Source: Alphaproteobacteria bacterium
Lineage (GTDB): Bacteria > Pseudomonadota > Alphaproteobacteria > MPNO01 > UBA2964
NCBI GenBank assembly: GCA_012103315.1
Contig: WLWZ01000017.1
Location: forward strand, 16,909 to 80,908
Length of the DNA: 64,000 nt
Direction of reading: 5' to 3'
A program made the translations under genes and the position numbers. Shown piece after piece: positions 58,090 through 64,000 of the stretch (position 1 is the first letter of the stretch; each line of letters begins with the position of its first letter). Under the pieces are notes generated by a model. The model ran no database searches. It had not been told where the DNA came from and saw nothing but the letters and a program-made list of their open reading frames with translations.

Positions 58090-59379
58090 TTAGCTCTTAC
58101 AGTCGATTTTCTTAGCTTCCGATCCAGCAGACGGATAGATAAAGGTACAGGTCATGCCAACCTTGATAGCCTTGCGCTTCACCTTCTTGCCGTTCACGGT
58201 CACCTTGGTACGAGACCCGGATACCTTAGCCTTTACTTCCTTGCCTTTGTAGGAAATCCATACCCGCCGGTTCTTTCTCTTAGTCTTGGTCACCTTGCCA
58301 GTATGGCTGACCATCTTAAAGACGACCTTGCCCTTTTTGCCTTTATAGACCAGCGCCTCCTTCAGATTAGCGATGACCGTCTTATCGGATTTGGTTACCC
58401 GACCGATCAAAGCCTGTACATCTTCACCGGTAACCGGATTCAATTCGCGACCAAGCTTCAGGATGGCTTTAGAAAATGCGGGATCCGCCGCCATTGTGTT
58501 AAAGGCAACCCGTAGCGCCTTAACCCGTGCTTTTGGAACACCTGGTGGTGCAACAAACGGACGACCCATTTCAAGGCGGGCATCATTCAATTCCATGACA
58601 GCCTTGTCCTTGGCGTTCGCAGCCAAGTCTTTGGCCAATGGCACTTGCGGAATTTTCGCATGTTTTCGGGTCGAGGCCTGGACCAGAATATTAACGAATT
58701 CCTTCCCAGGCTGGAACCAACGTTTTTGCGCTGACGTCAGCGAGGAGTAGGAACCACACATTCCATCGAGCTCTTTGCGCTCAACGGCCAACGCGGTTTC
58801 CGTGGACCCCGGATAACCTGAAATAACCTTAAACTTGAACCCAAGCATGTTGTTCAGAAATGTCGGTACAGTCTCACTATCCGAAGCGATACCCGAACCA
58901 CCCATATGGGTAACCGTGGTCTTCAAGTCTTCAAAGGTTTTTGCTTTCGCCCCTTTCCGAACAACACAAATCGTTACCTCATTGTTGAGGCTTCCGAGCC
59001 AATTGAACTTGTTAGGGTCAAACGCCGCACCCGGGCGACCCATGATTGCATGGAATGGCGCTGTCCGCTGTACATGACCAAATACCGTGCCGTCTTTCGG
59101 CGCGCGGACATATAGAAAATTCGCCGCCCGCAACCCACCAGCACCCGGCATGTTCTGTGCAACCGCGTTCGGCTTGCCCGGAAGGAACCGTACAATATGC
59201 TCAGCCAACACGCGACTATAAGCATCGTAACCACCGCCAGCGCTCGACGCGACGATTACTCGAAGTGTTTTCCCTTTATAAAAATCTGCTACAGCATCCG
59301 CCTGCACTGCAGAGGTGGTAACGCCAAGCCCTGCTCCCACAATGGCAGCCGCTGACAAAAATTGTTTAAACGAACTCAT
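58090..59379 (-). CDS. TctC/Bug-family solute-binding protein with basic C-terminal tail
   Basis: Periplasmic binding protein of 429 residues, about 100 more than usual. It has a signal peptide (cleavage near VQADAV), then RVIVASSAGGGYDAYSR, the NMPGAGGL pocket loop and RPFVAPPGVPKARVKA, typical of the family. After residue ~335 comes an appended lysine-rich beta-type segment (VSHTGKVTKTKRKNRRVW ... GMTCTFIYP ... KKIDC) containing two cysteines. No TctA or TctB genes adjoin. It resembles the binding protein at 49-50 kb only in the core. Confidence 0.88.
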   Translation of the reverse strand: MSSFKQFLSAAAIVGAGLGVTTSAVQADAVADFYKGKTLRVIVASSAGGGYDAYSRVLAEHIVRFLPGKPNAVAQNMPGAGGLRAANFLYVRAPKDGTVFGHVQRTAPFHAIMGRPGAAFDPNKFNWLGSLNNEVTICVVRKGAKAKTFEDLKTTVTHMGGSGIASDSETVPTFLNNMLGFKFKVISGYPGSTETALAVERKELDGMCGSYSSLTSAQKRWFQPGKEFVNILVQASTRKHAKIPQVPLAKDLAANAKDKAVMELNDARLEMGRPFVAPPGVPKARVKALRVAFNTMAADPAFSKAILKLGRELNPVTGEDVQALIGRVTKSDKTVIANLKEALVYKGKKGKVVFKMVSHTGKVTKTKRKNRRVWISYKGKEVKAKVSGSRTKVTVNGKKVKRKAIKVGMTCTFIYPSAGSEAKKIDCKS

Positions 59380-59496
59380 TAATAAGTCTCCCTGTTATCC
59401 CTGTCGGAAATTAGATGAAAAGACTAGCACGAGCTTGCTCGCTTTCAAGGCGAAAACGCGACACACTGCCAATAATGAATAGAAGGGACTTGAATT

Positions 59497-59901
59497 ATGA
59501 AAGTAGACGGCGGTTGTCATTGTGGCGCCATTACATACGAAGCGATGGTTGACCCTGAGAGTTGTGGTGTTTGCCACTGCACCGATTGTCAGAAATTTTC
59601 CGGCGGCGCTTTTCGCATTGGCGTGGTTGCTCAGGAAGAAAACTTTGAGTTTCTGTCGGGTTCGCCAAAGACCTACGTTAAAACCGGAGACAGTGGTGCG
59701 CCACGAGCACAGGTTTTTTGTTCTGACTGCGGGACGCATATATTTTCTACTTCTGTCGGCGAAGGACCCAAAGAATTCCGCATCCGTACCCCAACGACCA
59801 ATCAATGCAGTCAGTTGACCCCAAAATCACAGGGTTGGTTCCGATCTGCTCAAAGTTGGGTTACGGCGATCTCTGCCATACCAAGCCGCGAAAAGCAGTA
59901 G
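59497..59901 (+). CDS. GFA-family zinc protein (CENP-V/glutathione-dependent formaldehyde-activating type)
   Basis: A 134-residue protein with the paired zinc sites of the family: GGCHCGAI (residues 5-12), CGVCHCTDCQKFSG (about 27-40) and FCSDCGTHIF (about 74-83). The name is historical; the biochemical role is unclear. The late block QLTPKSQGWFRSAQSWV matches the family C-terminus. AAGGGA precedes the ATG. It stands alone between two minus-strand genes. Confidence 0.88.
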   Translation: MKVDGGCHCGAITYEAMVDPESCGVCHCTDCQKFSGGAFRIGVVAQEENFEFLSGSPKTYVKTGDSGAPRAQVFCSDCGTHIFSTSVGEGPKEFRIRTPTTNQCSQLTPKSQGWFRSAQSWVTAISAIPSREKQ

Positions 59902-59912
59902 AGGTAGTAATA

Positions 59913-61724
59913 TTACTCCGCCGCGTCGCGGGTTGGTTCTTCCCGGTCGAATTGAAGTGCTGCCAGACGCGCATAGAGCCCGCCTTCGGCGATCAGTTCG
60001 TCATGGGTACCAGTAGCAACGATTCGACCTTGGTCTAGCACGACAATTCGATCTGCTTTCAGCACGGTTGCCAACCGATGCGCGATCACAAGAGTCGTCC
60101 GATTTGACATCGCCTGATCGAGCGCCTGCTGCACACTGCGTTCGCTTTCCGCATCCAACGCGCTGGTCGCTTCATCTAGCAAAAGAAGAGGGGCATTGCG
60201 CAAAATGGCACGCGCTATTGCGATTCGTTGTCTTTGCCCACCCGAAAGCCGCACTCCTTTTTCTCCGAGAAAGGAGTCAAATCCATCTGGCAGAGGATCG
60301 AGAAACTCAGTCGCCATTGCCGCATCTGCCGCCGCACGAATTTCTTCAGATGACGCTTCCGGCCTTCCATAACCAATATTCTCCCAGCCATTAGCGGCAA
60401 AGATCACCGCATCTTGGGGAACGATCGCCATGCGAGCTCTTAACGCTTCAAGATCGATCTCCCGCAGATCGAGCCCTTCCAACGTCACAGCGCCTTCGCT
60501 GGGGTCGTAAAAGCGCAGTAGCAATTGAAAGACCGTAGACTTCCCCGCCCCGGATGGCCCAACCAATGCCACCGTTTCTCCGGCTTTAACGTCCAGCGAA
60601 AAATTTGATAGAGACGGCGTTTCAGGGCGCGATGGATAGTGAAAGGTCACATTGTCAAACTTAACAGCCCCGGTTGCGCTCCCCGGCAAGGGTTTCGGGT
60701 TATCGGGTGATCTTAGTACGGGTATCGTCCCGAGGAGTTCAACAAGCCGTTCGCTAGCGCCTGCAGCGCGCTGCAGATCACCAATAACTTCACTAATCGC
60801 GCCGACAGAACCAGCAACGACGATGGCGTAGAAAACAAAAGCGGATAGTTCACCGGCGGAAATACGGCCCGAGATAACATCATGACCACCCAACCAAAGA
60901 ATGACCCCAATTGATCCAAAGACCAGCATCATCACGGTTGCGGTCAGAAAAGCCCGCGCCCGGTTGCGGTCAATCGCCGTGGTTAGTGCTTCGGTTACAC
61001 GCCCCCCAAAGATGGCACGGTCAATTTTCTCATGACCGAAGGCTTGTACGATCCGCACTGCATTCAGCGTTTCCTCTATAAAAGCGCCGACATCTGCTAC
61101 GCGATCCTGGCTGGCGCGTGACAGTTTCCGGACGCGTCGCCCGAAGACTATTATTGGCACAACGACTAACGGCACCACCAGGAAGACAAAGCCAGTTAGC
61201 CGTGGACTAGTGACCACCAACATCGTTGTTCCACCGACGAACAGGAGTAGGTTGCGCAACGCCACCGACACCTGAGAACCAACAACTGATTGCAACAATG
61301 TCGTGTCCGTTGTTAGCCGGGACAACACCTCACCGACTCGGGTCGTCTCAAAAAACTGTGAGTCGAGATCAAGGATATGGTTAAAGACATCGCGTCTCAT
61401 ATCCGCGACAACTTTTTCGCCGATCCATGAGACAAGAAAAAATCTGGCGTAGGTTGCAGCGGTCAAAGTTACAATAATAACCAGCAAGCCAATAAGCGCG
61501 TTATCGAGCAACTCTTCATTACCGGCGCTGAAACCGTGATCGACAAGCGCCCGCAACCCGACGCCCATTACCAGGACCGCAGACGCTGCAACAGTCAGAG
61601 CGACCAAAGCACCCGCTATGGCCGCCTTATAGGGCTTCAGGTAGGGAAGAATACCCCGCAAAGCTCCAACAGCTGCGCGCGGCCGATCTGCCGCTTCCGA
61701 TGTATTTTCAGGCCGTCGTGCCAT
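59913..61724 (-). CDS. ABC exporter, fused membrane and ATPase domains (MsbA/multidrug-like)
   Basis: Half-transporter of 603 residues that acts as a dimer. Six membrane helices occupy residues ~35-320, followed by the ATPase with Walker A GPSGAGKST, signature LSGGQRQRIAIA, and Walker B LLLLDEATSALD. I use the ATG at 61724 (MARRPENTSEAA); longer starts add 63 residues antisense to the rpmE promoter region. Close relatives export lipids or drugs. Its position beside rpmE is common in alphaproteobacteria. Confidence 0.93.
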   Translation of the reverse strand: MARRPENTSEAADRPRAAVGALRGILPYLKPYKAAIAGALVALTVAASAVLVMGVGLRALVDHGFSAGNEELLDNALIGLLVIIVTLTAATYARFFLVSWIGEKVVADMRRDVFNHILDLDSQFFETTRVGEVLSRLTTDTTLLQSVVGSQVSVALRNLLLFVGGTTMLVVTSPRLTGFVFLVVPLVVVPIIVFGRRVRKLSRASQDRVADVGAFIEETLNAVRIVQAFGHEKIDRAIFGGRVTEALTTAIDRNRARAFLTATVMMLVFGSIGVILWLGGHDVISGRISAGELSAFVFYAIVVAGSVGAISEVIGDLQRAAGASERLVELLGTIPVLRSPDNPKPLPGSATGAVKFDNVTFHYPSRPETPSLSNFSLDVKAGETVALVGPSGAGKSTVFQLLLRFYDPSEGAVTLEGLDLREIDLEALRARMAIVPQDAVIFAANGWENIGYGRPEASSEEIRAAADAAMATEFLDPLPDGFDSFLGEKGVRLSGGQRQRIAIARAILRNAPLLLLDEATSALDAESERSVQQALDQAMSNRTTLVIAHRLATVLKADRIVVLDQGRIVATGTHDELIAEGGLYARLAALQFDREEPTRDAAE

Positions 61725-61830
61725 TCTGTAGTCGAGTCCCTGGGCTAGCAGCAATTCGATACCTAACAAGCATTCAATACGTCTTCCGTCAACGCACAAG
61801 CGACGTTCCACAAATACTGCATTACAAGGC

Positions 61831-61858
61831 TTGCTCTTGCCCGCAATTCTGATATATA
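61831..61858 (+). promoter_or_regulatory. Candidate sigma-70 promoter of rpmE
   Basis: TTGCTC (61831-61836) and TATATA (61853-61858) are separated by 16 bp, about 25 bases before the rpmE start codon. Confidence 0.55.
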
Positions 61859-61883
61859 ACGCGCGCCCGTTGCGGAGGAAGAG

Positions 61884-62108
61884 ATGAAAGCCGATATCCA
61901 TCCAGAATACCACGAGATCACCGTCGTTATGACTGACGGCACCAGCTATAAGACACGTTCCACATGGGGTAGCCCCGGTGACACAATGAAGCTGGACATC
62001 GATCCTTTAAGCCACAACGCATGGACAGGTGGCGATCAACGGATAAATACCCAGGATGGTCAGGTCGCTAAGTTCAACAAGAAGTTTGAAAGTTTCGGTC
62101 TAAAATAA
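61884..62108 (+). CDS. rpmE: 50S ribosomal protein bL31
   Basis: Large-subunit protein of 74 residues that bridges to the small subunit. It opens [19 protein letters not shown] and ends in [12 protein letters not shown], the form without the zinc cysteines that is usual in alphaproteobacteria. GGAGGAAGAG directly precedes the ATG. Confidence 0.95.
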   Translation: MKADIHPEYHEITVVMTDGTSYKTRSTWGSPGDTMKLDIDPLSHNAWTGGDQRINTQDGQVAKFNKKFESFGLK

Positions 62109-62109
62109 T

Positions 62110-62124
62110 CCGCTCTTGCGGTTT
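62110..62124 (+). terminator. Weak terminator-like hairpin after rpmE
   Basis: CCGC-TCTT-GCGG followed by three T lies directly after the rpmE stop, between convergent rpmE and rcdA. It is short and of low stability. Confidence 0.35.
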
Positions 62125-62542
62125 AGTTCCCAGATTTGTTGCTATCAGCCGCCATTTGGCGAACCATCGCGCATATGCGGCGTGAACGGTCGACTAGACT
62201 GCGCACCGATAACGGCAAACGCGCCAGACCTTCTGCGTCTTCAGGCTCGTCGGCCTCATCCGAGTTTTCGCCGAGTTTTCCCGCCGGTTCTGCATCTGCA
62301 TCTTCTTGACTGAGTTCCCCGGCATCAATCGCCTTTTGCATCATTAACCACGCCATCGCATCGGTTAGGTCTCGCGTCATACGAGACAGCTCTTGCGTTA
62401 ACCTAAGTTGATCAGGGGCTTCCAGCACCTCGGCTTCTCCCTGCATAGGACCAGAAATATAGTCACGAATGGAGACGAGCAGCTCGTAGGTATCCTGATA
62501 AGTCTTTTCGACGAAAGGGTTTATCGATACAGCTTTAGACAT
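62123..62542 (-). CDS. rcdA: Regulator of CtrA degradation RcdA (DUF1465)
   Basis: Adaptor of 139 residues that, in Caulobacter, delivers the cell-cycle regulator CtrA and other substrates to ClpXP. The DUF1465 pattern is recognisable: FVEKTYQDTYELLVSIRDY, LRLTQELSRMTRDLTDAMAWL, LPLSVRSLVDRSRRICAMV. Residues ~80-110 are acidic and probably disordered. The neighbourhood rpmE-rcdA-DUF1192-quinone oxidoreductase is conserved in alphaproteobacteria, but here two small RNA-like units are inserted between rcdA and the DUF1192 gene. Confidence 0.9.
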   Translation of the reverse strand: MSKAVSINPFVEKTYQDTYELLVSIRDYISGPMQGEAEVLEAPDQLRLTQELSRMTRDLTDAMAWLMMQKAIDAGELSQEDADAEPAGKLGENSDEADEPEDAEGLARLPLSVRSLVDRSRRICAMVRQMAADSNKSGN

Positions 62543-62603
62543 TGTTCTATTTAAGACTGTGACGCCCTTTGATTAAAGCGAAACCGTCAATCTTGCACCT
62601 AAA

Positions 62604-62700
62604 AAGAAAAAAGAGCCGCCACGAGGGCGGCTCTAGTTCAACAGGGAGGCGTCAAAAGGATGGGATGAAGATCCATTGACGAGACGGAAGGGAAACCAAC
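62604..62700 (-). ncRNA. Candidate small RNA, copy A of a tandem pair
   Basis: Read on the minus strand, the unit has a 5' hairpin with arms GTCAA/TTGAC (62676-62680 with 62651-62655) and an inner GGAT/ATCC stem. A single-stranded segment follows with CCTCCC (complement of 62644-62649, an anti-Shine-Dalgarno motif). A perfect 9-bp terminator stem (AGAGCCGCC/GGCGGCTCT, 62612-62634) then runs into T-rich sequence. Bases 62607-62681 match 62807-62881 at 71 of 75 positions, exactly 200 bp away. A CtrA-like box lies 48 bases upstream. No coding frame fits. The 5' end is estimated. Confidence 0.75.
62612..62634 (-). terminator. Intrinsic terminator of small RNA copy A
   Basis: A 9-bp perfect stem with a 5-base loop (ACGAG on the plus strand) is followed on the minus strand by TTTTTTCTTTTT (62611-62600). 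Confidence 0.85.
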
Positions 62701-62728
62701 CGTCAAATACAAACATAGGTTGTTAACG

Positions 62729-62743
62729 TTAATAAAAGGTTAA
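62729..62743. promoter_or_regulatory. CtrA-like box upstream of small RNA copy A
   Basis: TTAA (62729-62732), 7 bases, TTAA (62740-62743), flanked by C on the downstream side of each strand. This matches the CtrA consensus TTAA-N7-TTAAC. A further TTAAC half site abuts it at 62723-62727. Confidence 0.6.
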
Positions 62744-62803
62744 CAATAGTTACCAAAATAGAACTGGCCAGAACAGAGATAGACTCAATTATTAATACAA
62801 CAG

Positions 62804-62900
62804 ACAAAAAAAGAGCCGCCTCAAGGGCGGCTCTAGTTCAACAGGGAGGCGTCAAAAGGATGGGATGAGGATCCAATGACGTGATGCATAGGAGAACCTA
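62804..62900 (-). ncRNA. Candidate small RNA, copy B of a tandem pair
   Basis: Near-copy of the unit 200 bp away, with the same three parts: a 5' hairpin (GTCA/TGAC outer arms, GGAT/ATCC inner arms), the CCTCCC single-stranded segment, and a 9-bp terminator stem at 62812-62834. The four differences from copy A are two in the terminator loop, one in the 5' hairpin loop and one at the outer-stem edge, so the paired stems are kept. A CtrA-like box lies 50 bases upstream. The 5' end is estimated. Confidence 0.75.
62812..62834 (-). terminator. Intrinsic terminator of small RNA copy B
   Basis: Same 9-bp stem as copy A with loop TCAAG (plus strand), followed on the minus strand by a seven-T run. 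Confidence 0.85.
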
Positions 62901-62930
62901 TTCATCACCATAAACTCTATAATCCATAGG

Positions 62931-62945
62931 TTAAAAAATGGTTAA
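62931..62945. promoter_or_regulatory. CtrA-like box upstream of small RNA copy B
   Basis: TTAA (62931-62934), 7 bases, TTAA (62942-62945). On the minus strand it reads as TTAACC-N5-TTAACC, the preferred CtrA form. It is placed within 2 bp of the matching position of the box before copy A. Confidence 0.62.
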
Positions 62946-63001
62946 CGAGATAAATACTTTTAAAATTAGCACCAATATTTATTGAATATCGCTAAATATA
63001 G

Positions 63002-63184
63002 CTAATTCTTAAAAAAGGCCTCAGCGGCATTGGCGTGAGAGTTTTTAGCTGCAATATCCGCTTCAACCCGGGCGATCTCCGCCTTGAGCTCAGCAATGTA
63101 ATCTTCTAGCTGTTCAATCGAAAGAGCCTCAATTTCTCGTTGAGACCAGTCTTTTGGCCGGACGATATCTTCTTCTTCATCCAT
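63002..63184 (-). CDS. DUF1192 family small protein
   Basis: A 60-residue acidic protein with the family features: an acidic start, RPKDWSQREIEALSIEQLE, and a helical IAELKAEIARVEADIAAK region predicted to form a coiled coil. Its function is unknown. GGAGGA lies upstream of the ATG. It is conserved next to rcdA in alphaproteobacteria, hinting at a shared cell-cycle context. Confidence 0.85.
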   Translation of the reverse strand: MDEEEDIVRPKDWSQREIEALSIEQLEDYIAELKAEIARVEADIAAKNSHANAAEAFFKN

Positions 63185-63256
63185 AATTCTATATCCTCCT
63201 CTTGCTAGTTTTAATCGAGGAGACTAGACCTGCAACCGTTTTCGACATCCTATTGA

Positions 63257-64000
63257 ATGGACACCCTCATGACCCAAGTTCTGCCTCAGGAAATGACGGC
63301 AATCGACATCACCGAGCCAGGTGGCCCCGAAGTTCTCAAACCCAACCAAATTCCACTTCCCGAACTGCGGGATGGCGAAGTTCTGATCAAAGTTACAGCG
63401 GCAGGTGTTAACCGGCCTGATGTTATGCAACGGCAGGGTAACTATCCGCCTCCCAAGGGGGCACCGGACACTCCAGGTTTGGAGGTCGCGGGTACGATCG
63501 TAGCCGTCGCCCATGATGTAACTAGCTTGGCAATCGGAGAGGACGTCTGCGCTCTCGTTGCTGGTGGCGGATATGCCGAATATTGCGCCGCACCGGCCTT
63601 GCAATGCCTACCCATACCTCAAGGCATTTCAGTGGGCGATGCCGCCGCCCTTCCGGAAACGATGTATACCGTTTGGGACAATGTCTTTACCCGTGGCGGA
63701 TTGTCTGCGGGAGAAACCATCCTCGTTCATGGTGGCTCTAGCGGTATCGGAACGACAGCTATTCAACTCGCGGTGGCCATTGGTGCCACAGTGTTTACCA
63801 CGGCTGGTTCAGATGAAAAATGTGAGGCTTGCGAAAATTTAGGCGCCACCAAGGCGATTAATTATCGCGATGCTGACTTTGTTGACGCCATTCAGGAAGC
63901 TACCGACAAAAGAGGTGTGGATGTCGTCTTAGACATTGTCGGCGGTGACTATGTCGCCCGTAACTTGCGGGTCCTCGCGAAGGGGGGACGGCTGGTTCAG
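63257..64000 (+). CDS. NAD(P)H-quinone oxidoreductase (zinc-free alcohol dehydrogenase superfamily), 3' end outside window
   Basis: The frame is open to the window end (248 codons visible). It belongs to the PIG3-type quinone oxidoreductases: VTAAGVNRPDVMQRQGNY near residues 53-70, the PGLEVAGTI block, and the NADPH-binding HGGSSGIGTTAIQLA Rossmann motif. The zinc ligands of true alcohol dehydrogenases are absent. Two in-frame ATGs (63257 and 63269) are possible starts; neither has a clear ribosome site. It is divergent from the DUF1192 gene. Confidence 0.9.
   Translation, partial: MDTLMTQVLPQEMTAIDITEPGGPEVLKPNQIPLPELRDGEVLIKVTAAGVNRPDVMQRQGNYPPPKGAPDTPGLEVAGTIVAVAHDVTSLAIGEDVCALVAGGGYAEYCAAPALQCLPIPQGISVGDAAALPETMYTVWDNVFTRGGLSAGETILVHGGSSGIGTTAIQLAVAIGATVFTTAGSDEKCEACENLGATKAINYRDADFVDAIQEATDKRGVDVVLDIVGGDYVARNLRVLAKGGRLVQ

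Larger units (their letters stand above)
62607..62881. repeat. 75-bp direct repeat with exact 200-bp period
   Basis: Bases 62607-62681 and 62807-62881 differ at four positions by my count (62621, 62623, 62669 and 62676 versus their partners). The 125 bp between the units are not repeated. Confidence 0.9.

Noticed and set aside
62604..62900. CRISPR array or mobile-element repeat for the 75-bp units
   Set aside because: Only two copies, 125-bp spacer, internal terminators and no cas or transposase genes.

Overview
The window is a contiguous piece of an alphaproteobacterial chromosome of roughly mid-50s percent G+C. It most resembles a marine Rhodospirillales-type genome. Supporting signs are the order ruvCAB-ybgC-tolQRAB-pal-cpoB-tilS-ftsH-folP-glmM, the rpmE-rcdA-DUF1192-quinone oxidoreductase block, a trxB-lsrB pair, a class GN ('marine') sortase with its target, several orphan TctC-type binding proteins and several TauD-family dioxygenases. 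Almost all genes are full length and tightly packed. I see no insertion sequence, prophage, CRISPR array, rRNA or tRNA gene.

Layout. 1-11 kb: end of trxB, an LsrB-type LysR regulator, a candidate multi-hairpin ncRNA, a TauD dioxygenase, msrP, dps, a secreted protein of unknown function, an aspartate aminotransferase, the sortase target/sortase pair and a Rieske oxygenase. 11-21 kb, plus strand: uvrB, a Ca/Na antiporter, a FolM-like pteridine reductase, folB, an AT-rich gap with DnaA boxes, uvrC, pgsA and molybdenum cofactor genes mobB-moeA-moaD-moaE. 21-40 kb, mostly minus strand: ilvE (divergent marR), thiD, glmM, folP, ftsH, tilS, the Tol-Pal system, ruvBAC, yebC, a YmdB-type phosphoesterase, fau, 6S RNA, zapA and a small coiled-coil gene. 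40-50 kb: an unknown gene, class I fructose-bisphosphate aldolase, thiE, two tandem TauD paralogs, a DUF2059 protein, an RND efflux pair and a TctC protein. 50-58 kb: epmA/epmB/efp, an inositol monophosphatase, and an OmpA-like/MotA-like/MotB-like envelope triad. 58-64 kb: a TctC protein with an extra basic tail, a GFA-family protein, an ABC exporter, rpmE, rcdA, two tandem small RNA genes, a DUF1192 gene and the start of a quinone oxidoreductase.

How the genes work together. Several complete functional sets are visible: the Tol-Pal envelope machine, RuvABC resolution, UvrB/UvrC excision repair, the EF-P lysylation cassette, late molybdopterin steps (with a molybdoenzyme, MsrP, in the same window) and folate genes (folM-like, folB, folP, fau).

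The most striking unexplained structure lies between rcdA and the DUF1192 gene. Two near-identical terminator-ended RNA units sit exactly 200 bp apart. Each is preceded at almost the same distance by a TTAA-N7-TTAA element matching the CtrA binding consensus, next to the gene for the regulator of CtrA degradation. A second candidate ncRNA, four consecutive hairpins ending in a strong terminator, lies downstream of lsrB.
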